A DNA stretch of 64,000 bases, from assembly GCF_025486315.1 (NCBI RefSeq), contig NZ_JAOOPY010000014.1, positions 62,001 through 126,000 of the forward strand, written 5' to 3'. Each line of letters begins with the position of its first letter. The stretch's first letter is position 1. Under the pieces are notes generated by a model. It was not told where the DNA came from, made no database searches, and saw nothing but the letters and a program-made list of their open reading frames with translations. Source of the stretch: Variovorax sp. N23. Its GTDB lineage: Bacteria > Pseudomonadota > Gammaproteobacteria > Burkholderiales > Burkholderiaceae_C. A program made the translations under genes and the position numbers. Positions 8,628 through 16,632 of the stretch are shown here, in pieces.

Positions 8628-9841
8628 GCTGCCACCTCTTTCGCGGCAAGCGCGCTCGCGACCTGCAGCGCTTCAGCCACTGCCACGTCGGAGTTCATGT
8701 GTTCCCAGCGTCCCCAGCGCCCCATGCCCACGATGCCGTGGCCCGCGGCCCATTCGAGAATGCGCGCCACCGTTTCCGGCTTGCCGAGCGTGTTGACGGG
8801 GTAGGCGTACTCATTGTGAAAGCGGACCCCTGCGGTCGGCTTGGACCGCGAGGCATTCGTCTCTGTCCAGTAGCCCCGGGCATTCTTGGCGAAGTTGGCC
8901 CGGAGAAGGACGCGGTGGTAGGAGACGGATTCGTCGGGCTCATAGGTCCAGTGGGAAGGGCTGTCGAGCGTGTCAGGGCAATAGTCGACATCGATCGGCG
9001 CATTGCGCAAGCTACGCACGTCGTCTGCGATCGCCTGTGGGACTGGTGCGCAATCCAGCCAGCAGGTCCAGGGAATCGAAGACACGATCTTCTCGGCCTG
9101 CCAACGCCCGTTCACCACGCGGTTTTCAATATCCACGCTCTCGAGCGAACAGTTCGTCACGAGCGAATCGCCGAGGGCCTCGCCCATGCGACGCCATACC
9201 TCGCCGTAGCCGAATTCCTTCGGGTAAAGGAAAGTACCGTGCGCCGGCAGCGACCCCATCGGCTTGCCTTCGAGGCAGCTCAGCAAGGTTTCGCGAAACG
9301 AAACGTCCGGAAGCTTGTAGAGCCAGTAGGTGCCGAGTGCATCCGGGTCCATCGACCAGATCTTGCGGTTGTAGGGGAGCATGTACTCCTGCGCGATGCG
9401 GTCACCCAGCTTCCACTCGATCCACGCGGCGAACGATTCCGGCATCGGTTCCCCACGCACGCAACCAGCTTGGGCAATCGACTCCAGGTAGTCAGCTTGC
9501 ACCTCGACAGGAAACTGCCAGAGGTTGGCTTCCAGCGGATGGTCGACCTCGATATCTCTCAGGCGGATCTTCGAGACACGATCGAACAATGCCCATTCTT
9601 CGCGCGGCATGAAGCGGAAGATGAAGTCCAGCACCTCCTTGCGGCGCACATCGAGGAAGTGGCCGCCACCGATGTCGAGCGGCGCACCGTCGACCTCTTC
9701 GGAGCGGCACAAGCCCCCAGAGACGGCCTCTTTGTCCAAGACGACGATCTGGTCGCGAGGCACGCCGGCATCGATCAACGAATGAGCGAGCGTCAAACCA
9801 CTGGGGCCTGCACCCAGCACTACATATTTTTTCTTAATCAT
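8624..9841 (-). CDS. FAD-dependent oxidoreductase, UDP-galactopyranose-mutase/amine-oxidase-like
   Basis: A 405-residue protein with an N-terminal dinucleotide-binding motif VVLGAGPSGLTLAHSL, then DKEAVSGGLCRSEEVDG and GGGHFLDVRR. This is the layout of UDP-galactopyranose mutases and protoporphyrinogen-oxidase-like flavoproteins. Near residue 155 an EYMLPYNRKIWSMDP segment resembles the mutase family's YNxKIW, which helps bind the nucleotide sugar. The internal ATG at 9841 is preferred over 9868 because GGAAG stands 9 nt before it and the FAD fold begins at once. The gene overlaps the following GT2 by 4 nt. It probably remodels a nucleotide sugar or polyprenyl-linked sugar. True Glf activity (making Galf) is possible, but the protein is divergent. 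Confidence 0.7.
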   Translation of the reverse strand: MIKKKYVVLGAGPSGLTLAHSLIDAGVPRDQIVVLDKEAVSGGLCRSEEVDGAPLDIGGGHFLDVRRKEVLDFIFRFMPREEWALFDRVSKIRLRDIEVDHPLEANLWQFPVEVQADYLESIAQAGCVRGEPMPESFAAWIEWKLGDRIAQEYMLPYNRKIWSMDPDALGTYWLYKLPDVSFRETLLSCLEGKPMGSLPAHGTFLYPKEFGYGEVWRRMGEALGDSLVTNCSLESVDIENRVVNGRWQAEKIVSSIPWTCWLDCAPVPQAIADDVRSLRNAPIDVDYCPDTLDSPSHWTYEPDESVSYHRVLLRANFAKNARGYWTETNASRSKPTAGVRFHNEYAYPVNTLGKPETVARILEWAAGHGIVGMGRWGRWEHMNSDVAVAEALQVASALAAKEVAA

Positions 9842-9908
9842 CAATACCCACTTCCATTGAAATGGCATTCTTAGGAATGCCAGGCAACCAACAATTCATT
9901 TCGGCACA

Positions 9909-11918
9909 TCAACTCTGGAACGATGGCTTCTTATAAACCCAGAACGACCTAGCCGCCAAAACGACAGCAACAATCCACAACGCAAAAATAGGCGCGACAT
10001 ACCGAGGCTCGACCTCCCAGGCAAGACGATCAAGGACGCCATAAAAAACCAATCGCTGAAAAATCACGCCGACAATGAAAATCAGCAAGACGACCGCCTC
10101 ATTCGAACGCCTTTGTTGTCCGAAAAATAAGCAAAACACAGCCGCAACACAGGCAAAACAGACCAAAGCGAGGCCCACCGTCTTGACTACACCCCAGCCG
10201 ACCCAATTCAGGATATCCCTTTGAATTTTAGCGCGAAGGCCTTGACTGGACTCATCTCCGGAAAACGCAAAACGATCGATTGCCGCCAGAAATTCACCTG
10301 CTTCCGCTGAGTTCAACTGACGCACCACATCAACCTCGTTGTCGGCGCTCAGCAAAACACCGCGGTTCGTGAAATATCTCAGCTGAAAACCTCTCTGAGT
10401 AGACTCCGCATTTTTCACTTCAAACCCAAGCACATTCACCGCCTTTCCCAACCGGGAAGAAAGGCTCGAAGTGACATCGTCCCTGGGATGCAGCGTCGCA
10501 TCAACCCACGTCGTCACAGACGTGTCGCTGGAAGACGGAACGCCAATTTGCACCCGCGCGGGAATGGTTTCCGCCGATAGAGCGGCGACCCACCCCCGCA
10601 ATTGGATGTTTCCAACTTTTCGCTCGACCAATGTCGTTCGCCTCAACGCGAGCTCATCAAACTCATCGCTCGCAAATTGCCGGTCGAGCTGATTCGGCAT
10701 GAAGACGAATACTTTTTCGTACGCAGCGAGCAATCCCGCAGGCAGACTCTTGATAATCGAAAGCGGCCCACCCGAAATAAATGGATGCAGAACAAAACGA
10801 CGCCTCAAGGCATCGGAAGCATAGGCAGACTCAAGTTCGTTATTCACTTTCCCCCAGAACGCATCCAGACTCTCAACCGTCCGGGGGTTCGGAAGCACAG
10901 CGAGCGCGGCATCGTTGAAAACATGCCACACCCATCCATTGCCAATCTCGCCAGCAGGCAGGCCAGCGGCGTGGCTGGCCGCCATATACATATTTTTCTC
11001 GTCCTCAATATGGGGCTTCAAGATGGAGAGTGAGGGGCTGGCAGCATATGCCTTGAGTCGAGCCTCCTTGCTCACACTGATTCTCGGCGTCCTGTCGCTT
11101 CCCACGTCGATCGCCGCCAAGTTGCTGAGCAACTTCATGTGAGATGGAAGCTGCGGTAGTGTCTTCACCCATACGCCTTGAACAGCCCAATGAAAAGCGG
11201 CTGGCGTCGCGCCCAACAGGGCAACAACGCCCACCGTACACAGAAAATTCCTGGCCACAGCCAGCGACTGGGATCTAGAAAGCTGCCATTTTCGCACCCT
11301 CCACACAAGGAAGATCGCCAGCCATCCGAGCCACGCAAAAATGATCTCCGACTCGTTTCGCACCACCCCCATGAACCCCAAGACAACGCCCAAGAAAAGG
11401 TAGGCTGGAAAGCCAAGGATAGAAACGCCCTGGATCAGGCGAAAAGAAAGACCCATGCAAAGCAGCACAAGGCATACATACAAGGCATCGCTTAACGCGT
11501 TGTCAAAGAGGTGAAATGAGACTGGGCTGAAAAACAAAAGAAACATTAGCGCCAGCGAGCAGCGCCTACCAAGAACACGCCCAATCTCTTTACACAGATA
11601 AAAACAACAGAAAAGATAAAGCAGTTCGATTGCAATTCTCTGCGGCACTCCAACCAACTTCACAACCAAAAGCCACAATGGATACCCCACCGGCGGGCCA
11701 AGCTCCGAAACTCCAGACAAGGCGAACTTGACAAAGACTGCCGAATCATTTGGAAACGCAAGGACCTCGTTTTGCGCAACCAACGTCAGCTTCAAGAGAA
11801 CGAGGAGCCAGAAGAAAATTCGGCCGCCAACCGAAGAGAAAAAGCCCTCTCCCGACGACCCATTGATCCAGAGATGCTTTCGCGAGCATGAAATCGAGCG
11901 CTTTATCAAAGCAGTCAC
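9909..11918 (-). CDS. GT-C-like integral membrane protein, paralogue of the 3031-5001 product
   Basis: A 669-residue protein with many N-terminal membrane segments, a soluble region around residues 255-570 and three C-terminal segments ending RYVAPIFALWIVAVVLAARS. The first loop has FPNDSAVF where the paralogue has PYDEYWF. GEIGNGW in the soluble part is identical in the two proteins. The start is a GTG with GGA 8 nt upstream. Base composition is markedly AT-richer than the surrounding genes, suggesting different ancestry. By analogy with GT-C proteins it may transfer a lipid-linked sugar in the periplasm, and it could equally serve as a polymerase. The family is not recognised, so the role is inference. 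Confidence 0.6.
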   Translation of the reverse strand: MTALIKRSISCSRKHLWINGSSGEGFFSSVGGRIFFWLLVLLKLTLVAQNEVLAFPNDSAVFVKFALSGVSELGPPVGYPLWLLVVKLVGVPQRIAIELLYLFCCFYLCKEIGRVLGRRCSLALMFLLFFSPVSFHLFDNALSDALYVCLVLLCMGLSFRLIQGVSILGFPAYLFLGVVLGFMGVVRNESEIIFAWLGWLAIFLVWRVRKWQLSRSQSLAVARNFLCTVGVVALLGATPAAFHWAVQGVWVKTLPQLPSHMKLLSNLAAIDVGSDRTPRISVSKEARLKAYAASPSLSILKPHIEDEKNMYMAASHAAGLPAGEIGNGWVWHVFNDAALAVLPNPRTVESLDAFWGKVNNELESAYASDALRRRFVLHPFISGGPLSIIKSLPAGLLAAYEKVFVFMPNQLDRQFASDEFDELALRRTTLVERKVGNIQLRGWVAALSAETIPARVQIGVPSSSDTSVTTWVDATLHPRDDVTSSLSSRLGKAVNVLGFEVKNAESTQRGFQLRYFTNRGVLLSADNEVDVVRQLNSAEAGEFLAAIDRFAFSGDESSQGLRAKIQRDILNWVGWGVVKTVGLALVCFACVAAVFCLFFGQQRRSNEAVVLLIFIVGVIFQRLVFYGVLDRLAWEVEPRYVAPIFALWIVAVVLAARSFWVYKKPSFQS

Positions 11919-12003
11919 TTATAAATTCCAAATATCGACCAAATAAATATTCGCAGCGCCGGACCGCTCGGCGATATCACTTTCAAGCAAATCCAGAGCC
12001 CCG

Positions 12004-12948
12004 TCATTTACGGCCAAATATTCGCCACAAGTCAAAACAATGCGCCTTTCGCGCACTTTGGATCGCCAACCTCTTTCCCCAGAACTTTGGGATTCCAAGA
12101 ATCGAATCTCTCTTCGCTCGCCAGGCAATACGTCCCTGAAAGCGAGCGGCGAGCACGATGACACTCGCAATGTTGAGCGCGACGTGAATCGGAAGAAATA
12201 GCCAAAACAGCGATCCCGGCATGTTCTTGACAAAAACCCACACCAGATTCCTATGCCCGTGATATGTCGCGAAATTGCTGTGTTGACCACCAACGGCACC
12301 TGATCCGACATGGTGGACCACCGCACCGGGCACGTACCAAGCGCGATGCCCCAGCAAACGCATGCGGAATCCAAGATCGACGTCTTCGGCATAGCAGAAG
12401 AAATCCTCGTCGAAGCCTTCGCATTCGCGAAACACGTCCAACCGATACATCGCTGCCGCGGCACACGGGGAGAAGATTTCTCTCGCCATCAAATCGGATG
12501 GCATGCAGCGTTGGCGATAGCCCGCACGGCGAATTCGCCCGCTGATGAAGTACTGGTCGCCGGTGCCGTCCAGCATGCCGTCCACACCTTCCTGCATTTG
12601 CCTCGACCCGAAAGCGGCCACGTCGGGACTGGCTTGCGCCGCATCGAGCAGCGCCTCAAGCCAGCGGGGCTCGGGAAAGGCGTCGGGGTTGAGCAAGACG
12701 ACGAAGTCGGTCTCGCAGCATGCCACCGCGCGGTTGTTGCCCGCCGCAAAGCCGAGGTTGGTCGGCATTCGCATCAACGTCACGCCGGGCAGTTCGTCCA
12801 CGCCCTGGAGCGAATCGTCCTGGCTCGCATTGTCGACGACAAAGATGCGATCGGCGGGAACGGTCTGCTCGAGACACAGCCGCAGGCACTTCATCAGCAT
12901 GGGGCCGCTGTTCCAGTTGACGATGACGATGCTGACGCTGGGCTTCAT
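12004..12948 (-). CDS. GT2-family glycosyltransferase (WbbL-like rhamnosyltransferase)
   Basis: A 314-residue GT-A protein with N-terminal VSIVIVNWNSGPMLMKCL, an FVVDNASQDDS nucleotide-binding strand, the NLGFAAGNNRAV segment, LLNPDAFPEP as the DxD-equivalent, and CEGFDEDFFCYAEDVDLGFR. These are classic features of rhamnosyltransferases of the WbbL type. A hydrophobic stretch near residue 245 may anchor it at the membrane. Its start overlaps the stop of the downstream-numbered GT4 gene (12945) by 4 nt. With rmlABCD nearby, transfer of L-rhamnose from dTDP-L-rhamnose is a reasonable inference. The 85 nt between this gene and the GT-C-like gene contain nothing identifiable. Confidence 0.86.
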   Translation of the reverse strand: MKPSVSIVIVNWNSGPMLMKCLRLCLEQTVPADRIFVVDNASQDDSLQGVDELPGVTLMRMPTNLGFAAGNNRAVACCETDFVVLLNPDAFPEPRWLEALLDAAQASPDVAAFGSRQMQEGVDGMLDGTGDQYFISGRIRRAGYRQRCMPSDLMAREIFSPCAAAAMYRLDVFRECEGFDEDFFCYAEDVDLGFRMRLLGHRAWYVPGAVVHHVGSGAVGGQHSNFATYHGHRNLVWVFVKNMPGSLFWLFLPIHVALNIASVIVLAARFQGRIAWRAKRDSILGIPKFWGKRLAIQSARKAHCFDLWRIFGRK

Positions 12949-14291
12949 GCTGCCTGCCAGATTTGCATGAGCTCGCTCACGTAGACGGCGATCGACTTGG
13001 GGGGCCTGATGGCGGCGCGCAGGCGAGCTCGCCCTTCAGAGGACGTCAGACGGGTCAGCTGGCGTGCCAGCGCCAACGCGTCGCCCGGCGGGAAGAGCAG
13101 GCCGTCGACACCGTCCCGCACGGCTTCCGACAGACCGGGAAAGTCGGACGCCACGACGATCGTTCGCGCAGCCTGAGCCGAATAGATGACCAGCGGCGTG
13201 TTCTCGTACCAGAGAGAAGGCACGACCAGCACATCCAGGTCGGCCATGACGTCGGAGATCTCGTCGCTGGCGAAGGTGCCGGCAAACTGGATTCCGGCGA
13301 TGCCGACAGCGCGTTCTCGAAGCGCATTCACGTAGTCGGGGAATTCCGAAGTCTTGCCGTAGATGCGAAGGCTCGCCGTATCGCGTGGGAGCTGACGAAA
13401 TGCCTCGACCAGCACGTGTGCGCCCTTGTGGGGCGCCAGCGTGCCGATGAAGCCAAGCCGCAGCGGTCTCGCCGTGTCCCCTTGGTCCCGGTCGGGTATC
13501 GGCTGCTCAGGCAATTGGACGCCAAACGGGGCGTCCACGATCCGATGCGGATCGACGCCGTGTTCGACCAGCTTGTCACGCATGAAGGCGTTCGGGGCCA
13601 CGATGCTCTCCAGCCGGTTGAGCCGAGCAACGGTCTTGCCAAGACGCCGCCCGAGGGCCTGGATGTCATCGATCGCGGGCATCCCGCTTGGCACCGCGGC
13701 GAGCGTCAGACGGACCAGCGCATCAGCTGTGCGGGTGGGAATCACGCGCGCCATCGCGCGGATGACGCCGGCCCGCGCAGGGTTCTGGGCGAAGTGCTTG
13801 ACGCAGTTGCCCGCATTGCGGCTCGGACCGTCGCAAAGCCGACCGTCCGGGTAGCGCAACTGCGCGGTGGGGCAGATCGTCCAGAAGTCAGTCGGCGTCA
13901 TGGACTGCCGGACGCCCGCCTTCTCGGCCTCGACGATCAGGCCGGTGCCAAGACGATTCAGGTGAAAGTAGTGCACCCGCTGCGGCCTGAAGTCGGCAAG
14001 CACGGCGGCGAAATAGCGTGCGGCCAGATGGTTGTCCGATCCCACCTCGATCATCGATGTCTGACCGGCCATCGGCACGTAAGCGTGGTGGAAGCGGTAC
14101 ACCTCGAAGCCTTCGTGCCGGTAGCGGTCGCAACGGCCGGCCTCCGGCAGATCGTTCCGGCCCGGATGGGCCGTGAAGACACGGACATCGTCGCCGCGCT
14201 TGCGCAGTTCGCGCGCGACCCCCAGCGTCAACACCTCTGTACCAGCGGTGAATTCGGGAAAGAACTGGTGCACGACCAGGAGGATCTTCAC
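12945..14291 (-). CDS. GT4-family glycosyltransferase with conserved Cys insert
   Basis: A 448-residue GT-B enzyme. The N-terminal acceptor domain begins MKILLVVHQFFPEFTAGTE, and the C-terminal donor domain carries LGFIGTLAPHKGAHVLVEAF and VVPSLWYENTPLVIYSAQA, the GT4 EX7E-type region. Between the lobes is a cysteine insert (TICPTAQL ... RLCDGPSRNAGNC) with spacing C-x12-C-x9-C, identical in the GT4 encoded at 15292. It starts with GTG. It belongs to the tight rhamnose-locus run. The sugar donor is unknown. Confidence 0.85.
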   Translation of the reverse strand: MKILLVVHQFFPEFTAGTEVLTLGVARELRKRGDDVRVFTAHPGRNDLPEAGRCDRYRHEGFEVYRFHHAYVPMAGQTSMIEVGSDNHLAARYFAAVLADFRPQRVHYFHLNRLGTGLIVEAEKAGVRQSMTPTDFWTICPTAQLRYPDGRLCDGPSRNAGNCVKHFAQNPARAGVIRAMARVIPTRTADALVRLTLAAVPSGMPAIDDIQALGRRLGKTVARLNRLESIVAPNAFMRDKLVEHGVDPHRIVDAPFGVQLPEQPIPDRDQGDTARPLRLGFIGTLAPHKGAHVLVEAFRQLPRDTASLRIYGKTSEFPDYVNALRERAVGIAGIQFAGTFASDEISDVMADLDVLVVPSLWYENTPLVIYSAQAARTIVVASDFPGLSEAVRDGVDGLLFPPGDALALARQLTRLTSSEGRARLRAAIRPPKSIAVYVSELMQIWQAA

Positions 14292-14304
14292 AACGACGCC
14301 AAGC

Positions 14305-15246
14305 TCATCCAGCGGGTCTGGCCAGACTCCGGCGCATCCAGTCGACGGTGCGTTCGATGCCGACCCGCATTTCGATGCGTGGGGACCAGTTCAGCTCTTG
14401 CCGGGCCAATGCGTTCGACAGCACGTTGACGGCGACGTCGAATGGGCGACCTGGGCGGTAGTTCACATCGATCGGACGATCCAGGACGTCGCCCAGCATT
14501 CCGATCAATTCGTTCAGTGTGACGCCAACGCCCGAACTGATGTTGAAGCACAGCTTTTCGCCCTCGTAGACCAGGGCGCGCGCGAAGGCATCGGCCACGT
14601 CATGCACGTGAACGTAGTCCCGGGTCACCGAGCCGTCACCCCAGATTTCGATCGGCAGACCCATGATGGCCCTGTGCGCGAACACGCCGATCGCACCTTG
14701 GGCCGTTTCGATGCGCTGCCGCTCTCCATAAGGGTTCGCGACCCGCAGGATGACCGGTTGAATGCCATGCACATGCTGGTAGATGCGCAGGTATTTTTCG
14801 ATCATCAGCTTCGTGATGCCGTATGACACGAGTGGCTCCGTCGGGTGCTGCTCGTCGATCGGAAGATAGCGAGGCGTTCCATAGACCGTCCCGCCGGACG
14901 AAATGAAAACCAGACGTTTCACGCCCTGCCGGACCATGGCCTCGAGCAACTGCAACGTCCCAACCACATTGGACTGCACGTCGTAAATCGGATCGTCGTT
15001 CGATCCCTTCGGCAACGTGGTTGAGACCAGATGCACGACCGCATCGACGCCGATGAGCGCCTCGCTCACGTCGTGCGTACTCGAAAGATCACCACCGATC
15101 CATTCCACTTGCTCGGGCGCCGAGAACTGCCGATACGGCACGACGCGGGGGCGCTCGAAGATACGCAGCGAATGTCCGTCGGCCAACAACCGGTCGGCAA
15201 TGGTCGACCCGATGAAACCACCGCCGCCAAATATCAGTATGTTCAT
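14305..15246 (-). CDS. NAD-dependent epimerase/dehydratase (extended SDR)
   Basis: A 313-residue extended short-chain dehydrogenase. The Rossmann motif GGGGFIG is at residues 7-13, the catalytic Ser/Thr region FISSGGTVYG at 114-123, and the Tyr-Lys pair in SYGITK (Y142, K146). Overall it resembles UDP-glucose 4-epimerases and nucleotide-sugar reductases. The ATG at 15246 is preferred to a longer in-frame start, because the Rossmann strand follows it directly. It lies between two GT4 genes. It could epimerise a UDP-sugar or act as the reductase that turns the Gmd product into GDP-D-rhamnose, since no separate Rmd is visible in the window. Confidence 0.82.
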   Translation of the reverse strand: MNILIFGGGGFIGSTIADRLLADGHSLRIFERPRVVPYRQFSAPEQVEWIGGDLSSTHDVSEALIGVDAVVHLVSTTLPKGSNDDPIYDVQSNVVGTLQLLEAMVRQGVKRLVFISSGGTVYGTPRYLPIDEQHPTEPLVSYGITKLMIEKYLRIYQHVHGIQPVILRVANPYGERQRIETAQGAIGVFAHRAIMGLPIEIWGDGSVTRDYVHVHDVADAFARALVYEGEKLCFNISSGVGVTLNELIGMLGDVLDRPIDVNYRPGRPFDVAVNVLSNALARQELNWSPRIEMRVGIERTVDWMRRSLARPAG

Positions 15247-15291
15247 TGATCGGCCATCCAAAGGTGCCGCATCGTGCAGTGACGGTGCGGG

Positions 15292-16632
15292 CTAGTGCGG
15301 CGCATCGTAGAGCGCCAGCGTTTCTTGCGCCATCAGCGCGGTGGTTCGAGGGTAGTTGGTCGTGGTGGCGAGCCTGCCCAAGGCATCGGCGTCGGCAACC
15401 AGACTCGCCAAACGCTGCGCCAAGTCGTCCACGCTGCCGCGCTCGAACGCATATCCGTTCGACCCCGGCTCCAGAAACTCGGTCATTCCCGCAACATCCG
15501 ACACCAGCACCGGTGTGTGCGTGGCAAGCGCATTCAAAAGAACCAGAGGGCTGTTTTCATACCAACGCGACGGGATCACCAGCAGGTCCATCCCTTGCAA
15601 GATGGTCGCCATCTGTTGCGACGGGAAGGTCCCCATGAATGACACGGCATGGCCCTGCCCCAGGGCCTTGAGGGTGTCCATGTACGCCGGGTCTTGATCC
15701 GCCGGTCCGTAGATATGCAGCTCTGCAGCGTTTGCCGGCAGCCGTTGGAATGCCTGAAGCAAAAGGTCCGTGCCTTTGTGCGGGGCGATCTGCCCAATGA
15801 AGCCGATCACAGGACGATGGCCCTTGGGCCGAATCGGCTTCGGCGCACGATCGATATCGACGCCGAACCAGATGTCGGTCATCGGCGTCTTGATGCCGTT
15901 GGACTCGTATGCGCTCCGCAGGAATCGGGTCGGCGCAACGGCACTGCGATAGCCGCGGTTGTAGAGACCCACCAACGTATCGGGACGCTTTGCAATGTCT
16001 TCGATCAGCCCATCGACCGGGCCGCCCCTCATACCAGGAAGGCGTCGCCCAACATTGGCAAGTTCGGCAATCCACCGTGCAGACCGCGGTGTCGTTGCAC
16101 GCCTGATCCATGGATCGGAATGCGGACTGCGTGCTGCGTCCTTGATGTAACACGCCACGCAGTTCGTTCGGGTTGGCGACGGGCCTGCGCACAACTCGCC
16201 ATCTGCAGCCTCCAGTTTGTTGTTGAGGCAGAAGCCGAAGAAGTCGGTGAAGGTGGCGTAAGTCGGTATGCCCAGTTCCGCTGTCACCTCGAGCAGCGCC
16301 GAGGTGTGATTGATCAGATGCGTCACGTGGATCACATCCGGATCGATGTCGCGCAGCACGCCTTCCAACACGGGACGCATGTCCGGCTGGTAGTACGTTT
16401 CCTTGACACGCGTATGCGGAATCTTGTTCTTGTCGATGGATACGACAGGGATGCCCTGGTACTCGTAATGGCTGACCATCGCTTCTGCAGCGCGCTCCCC
16501 TTGGAAGACGGCCGAGACAACCACCACCTCATGGCCGGCTGCGCGGTAGTGGTGTGCCAGGCCCAGCGTGTAGGTTTCTGTGCCGTAGAAATGGTCCGGG
16601 AAAAAACAGTGGACAAAAAATGCAATTTTCAC
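15292..16632 (-). CDS. GT4-family glycosyltransferase, paralogue of the 12945 product
   Basis: A 446-residue GT-B enzyme beginning MKIAFFVHCFFPDHFYGTE, with donor-side VIGFIGQIAPHKGTDLLLQAF and VIPSRWYENSPLVLLNALA. It carries the same cysteine insert as its neighbour (GFCLNNKL ... ELCAGPSPTRTNC) at C-x12-C-x9-C spacing, plus one extra Cys two residues on. The start is GTG and overlaps the stop of the large fusion gene by 4 nt (GTGA). The two GT4 genes probably arose by duplication, with the epimerase between them, and add successive sugars. The specific linkage is not inferable. Confidence 0.85.
   Translation of the reverse strand: MKIAFFVHCFFPDHFYGTETYTLGLAHHYRAAGHEVVVVSAVFQGERAAEAMVSHYEYQGIPVVSIDKNKIPHTRVKETYYQPDMRPVLEGVLRDIDPDVIHVTHLINHTSALLEVTAELGIPTYATFTDFFGFCLNNKLEAADGELCAGPSPTRTNCVACYIKDAARSPHSDPWIRRATTPRSARWIAELANVGRRLPGMRGGPVDGLIEDIAKRPDTLVGLYNRGYRSAVAPTRFLRSAYESNGIKTPMTDIWFGVDIDRAPKPIRPKGHRPVIGFIGQIAPHKGTDLLLQAFQRLPANAAELHIYGPADQDPAYMDTLKALGQGHAVSFMGTFPSQQMATILQGMDLLVIPSRWYENSPLVLLNALATHTPVLVSDVAGMTEFLEPGSNGYAFERGSVDDLAQRLASLVADADALGRLATTTNYPRTTALMAQETLALYDAPH

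Noticed and set aside
11919..12464. Minus-strand frame of 181 codons reaching into the gap before the GT-C-like gene
   Set aside because: Most of it overlaps the GT2 gene in another frame, and the part in the 85-nt gap has no start or family feature of its own.
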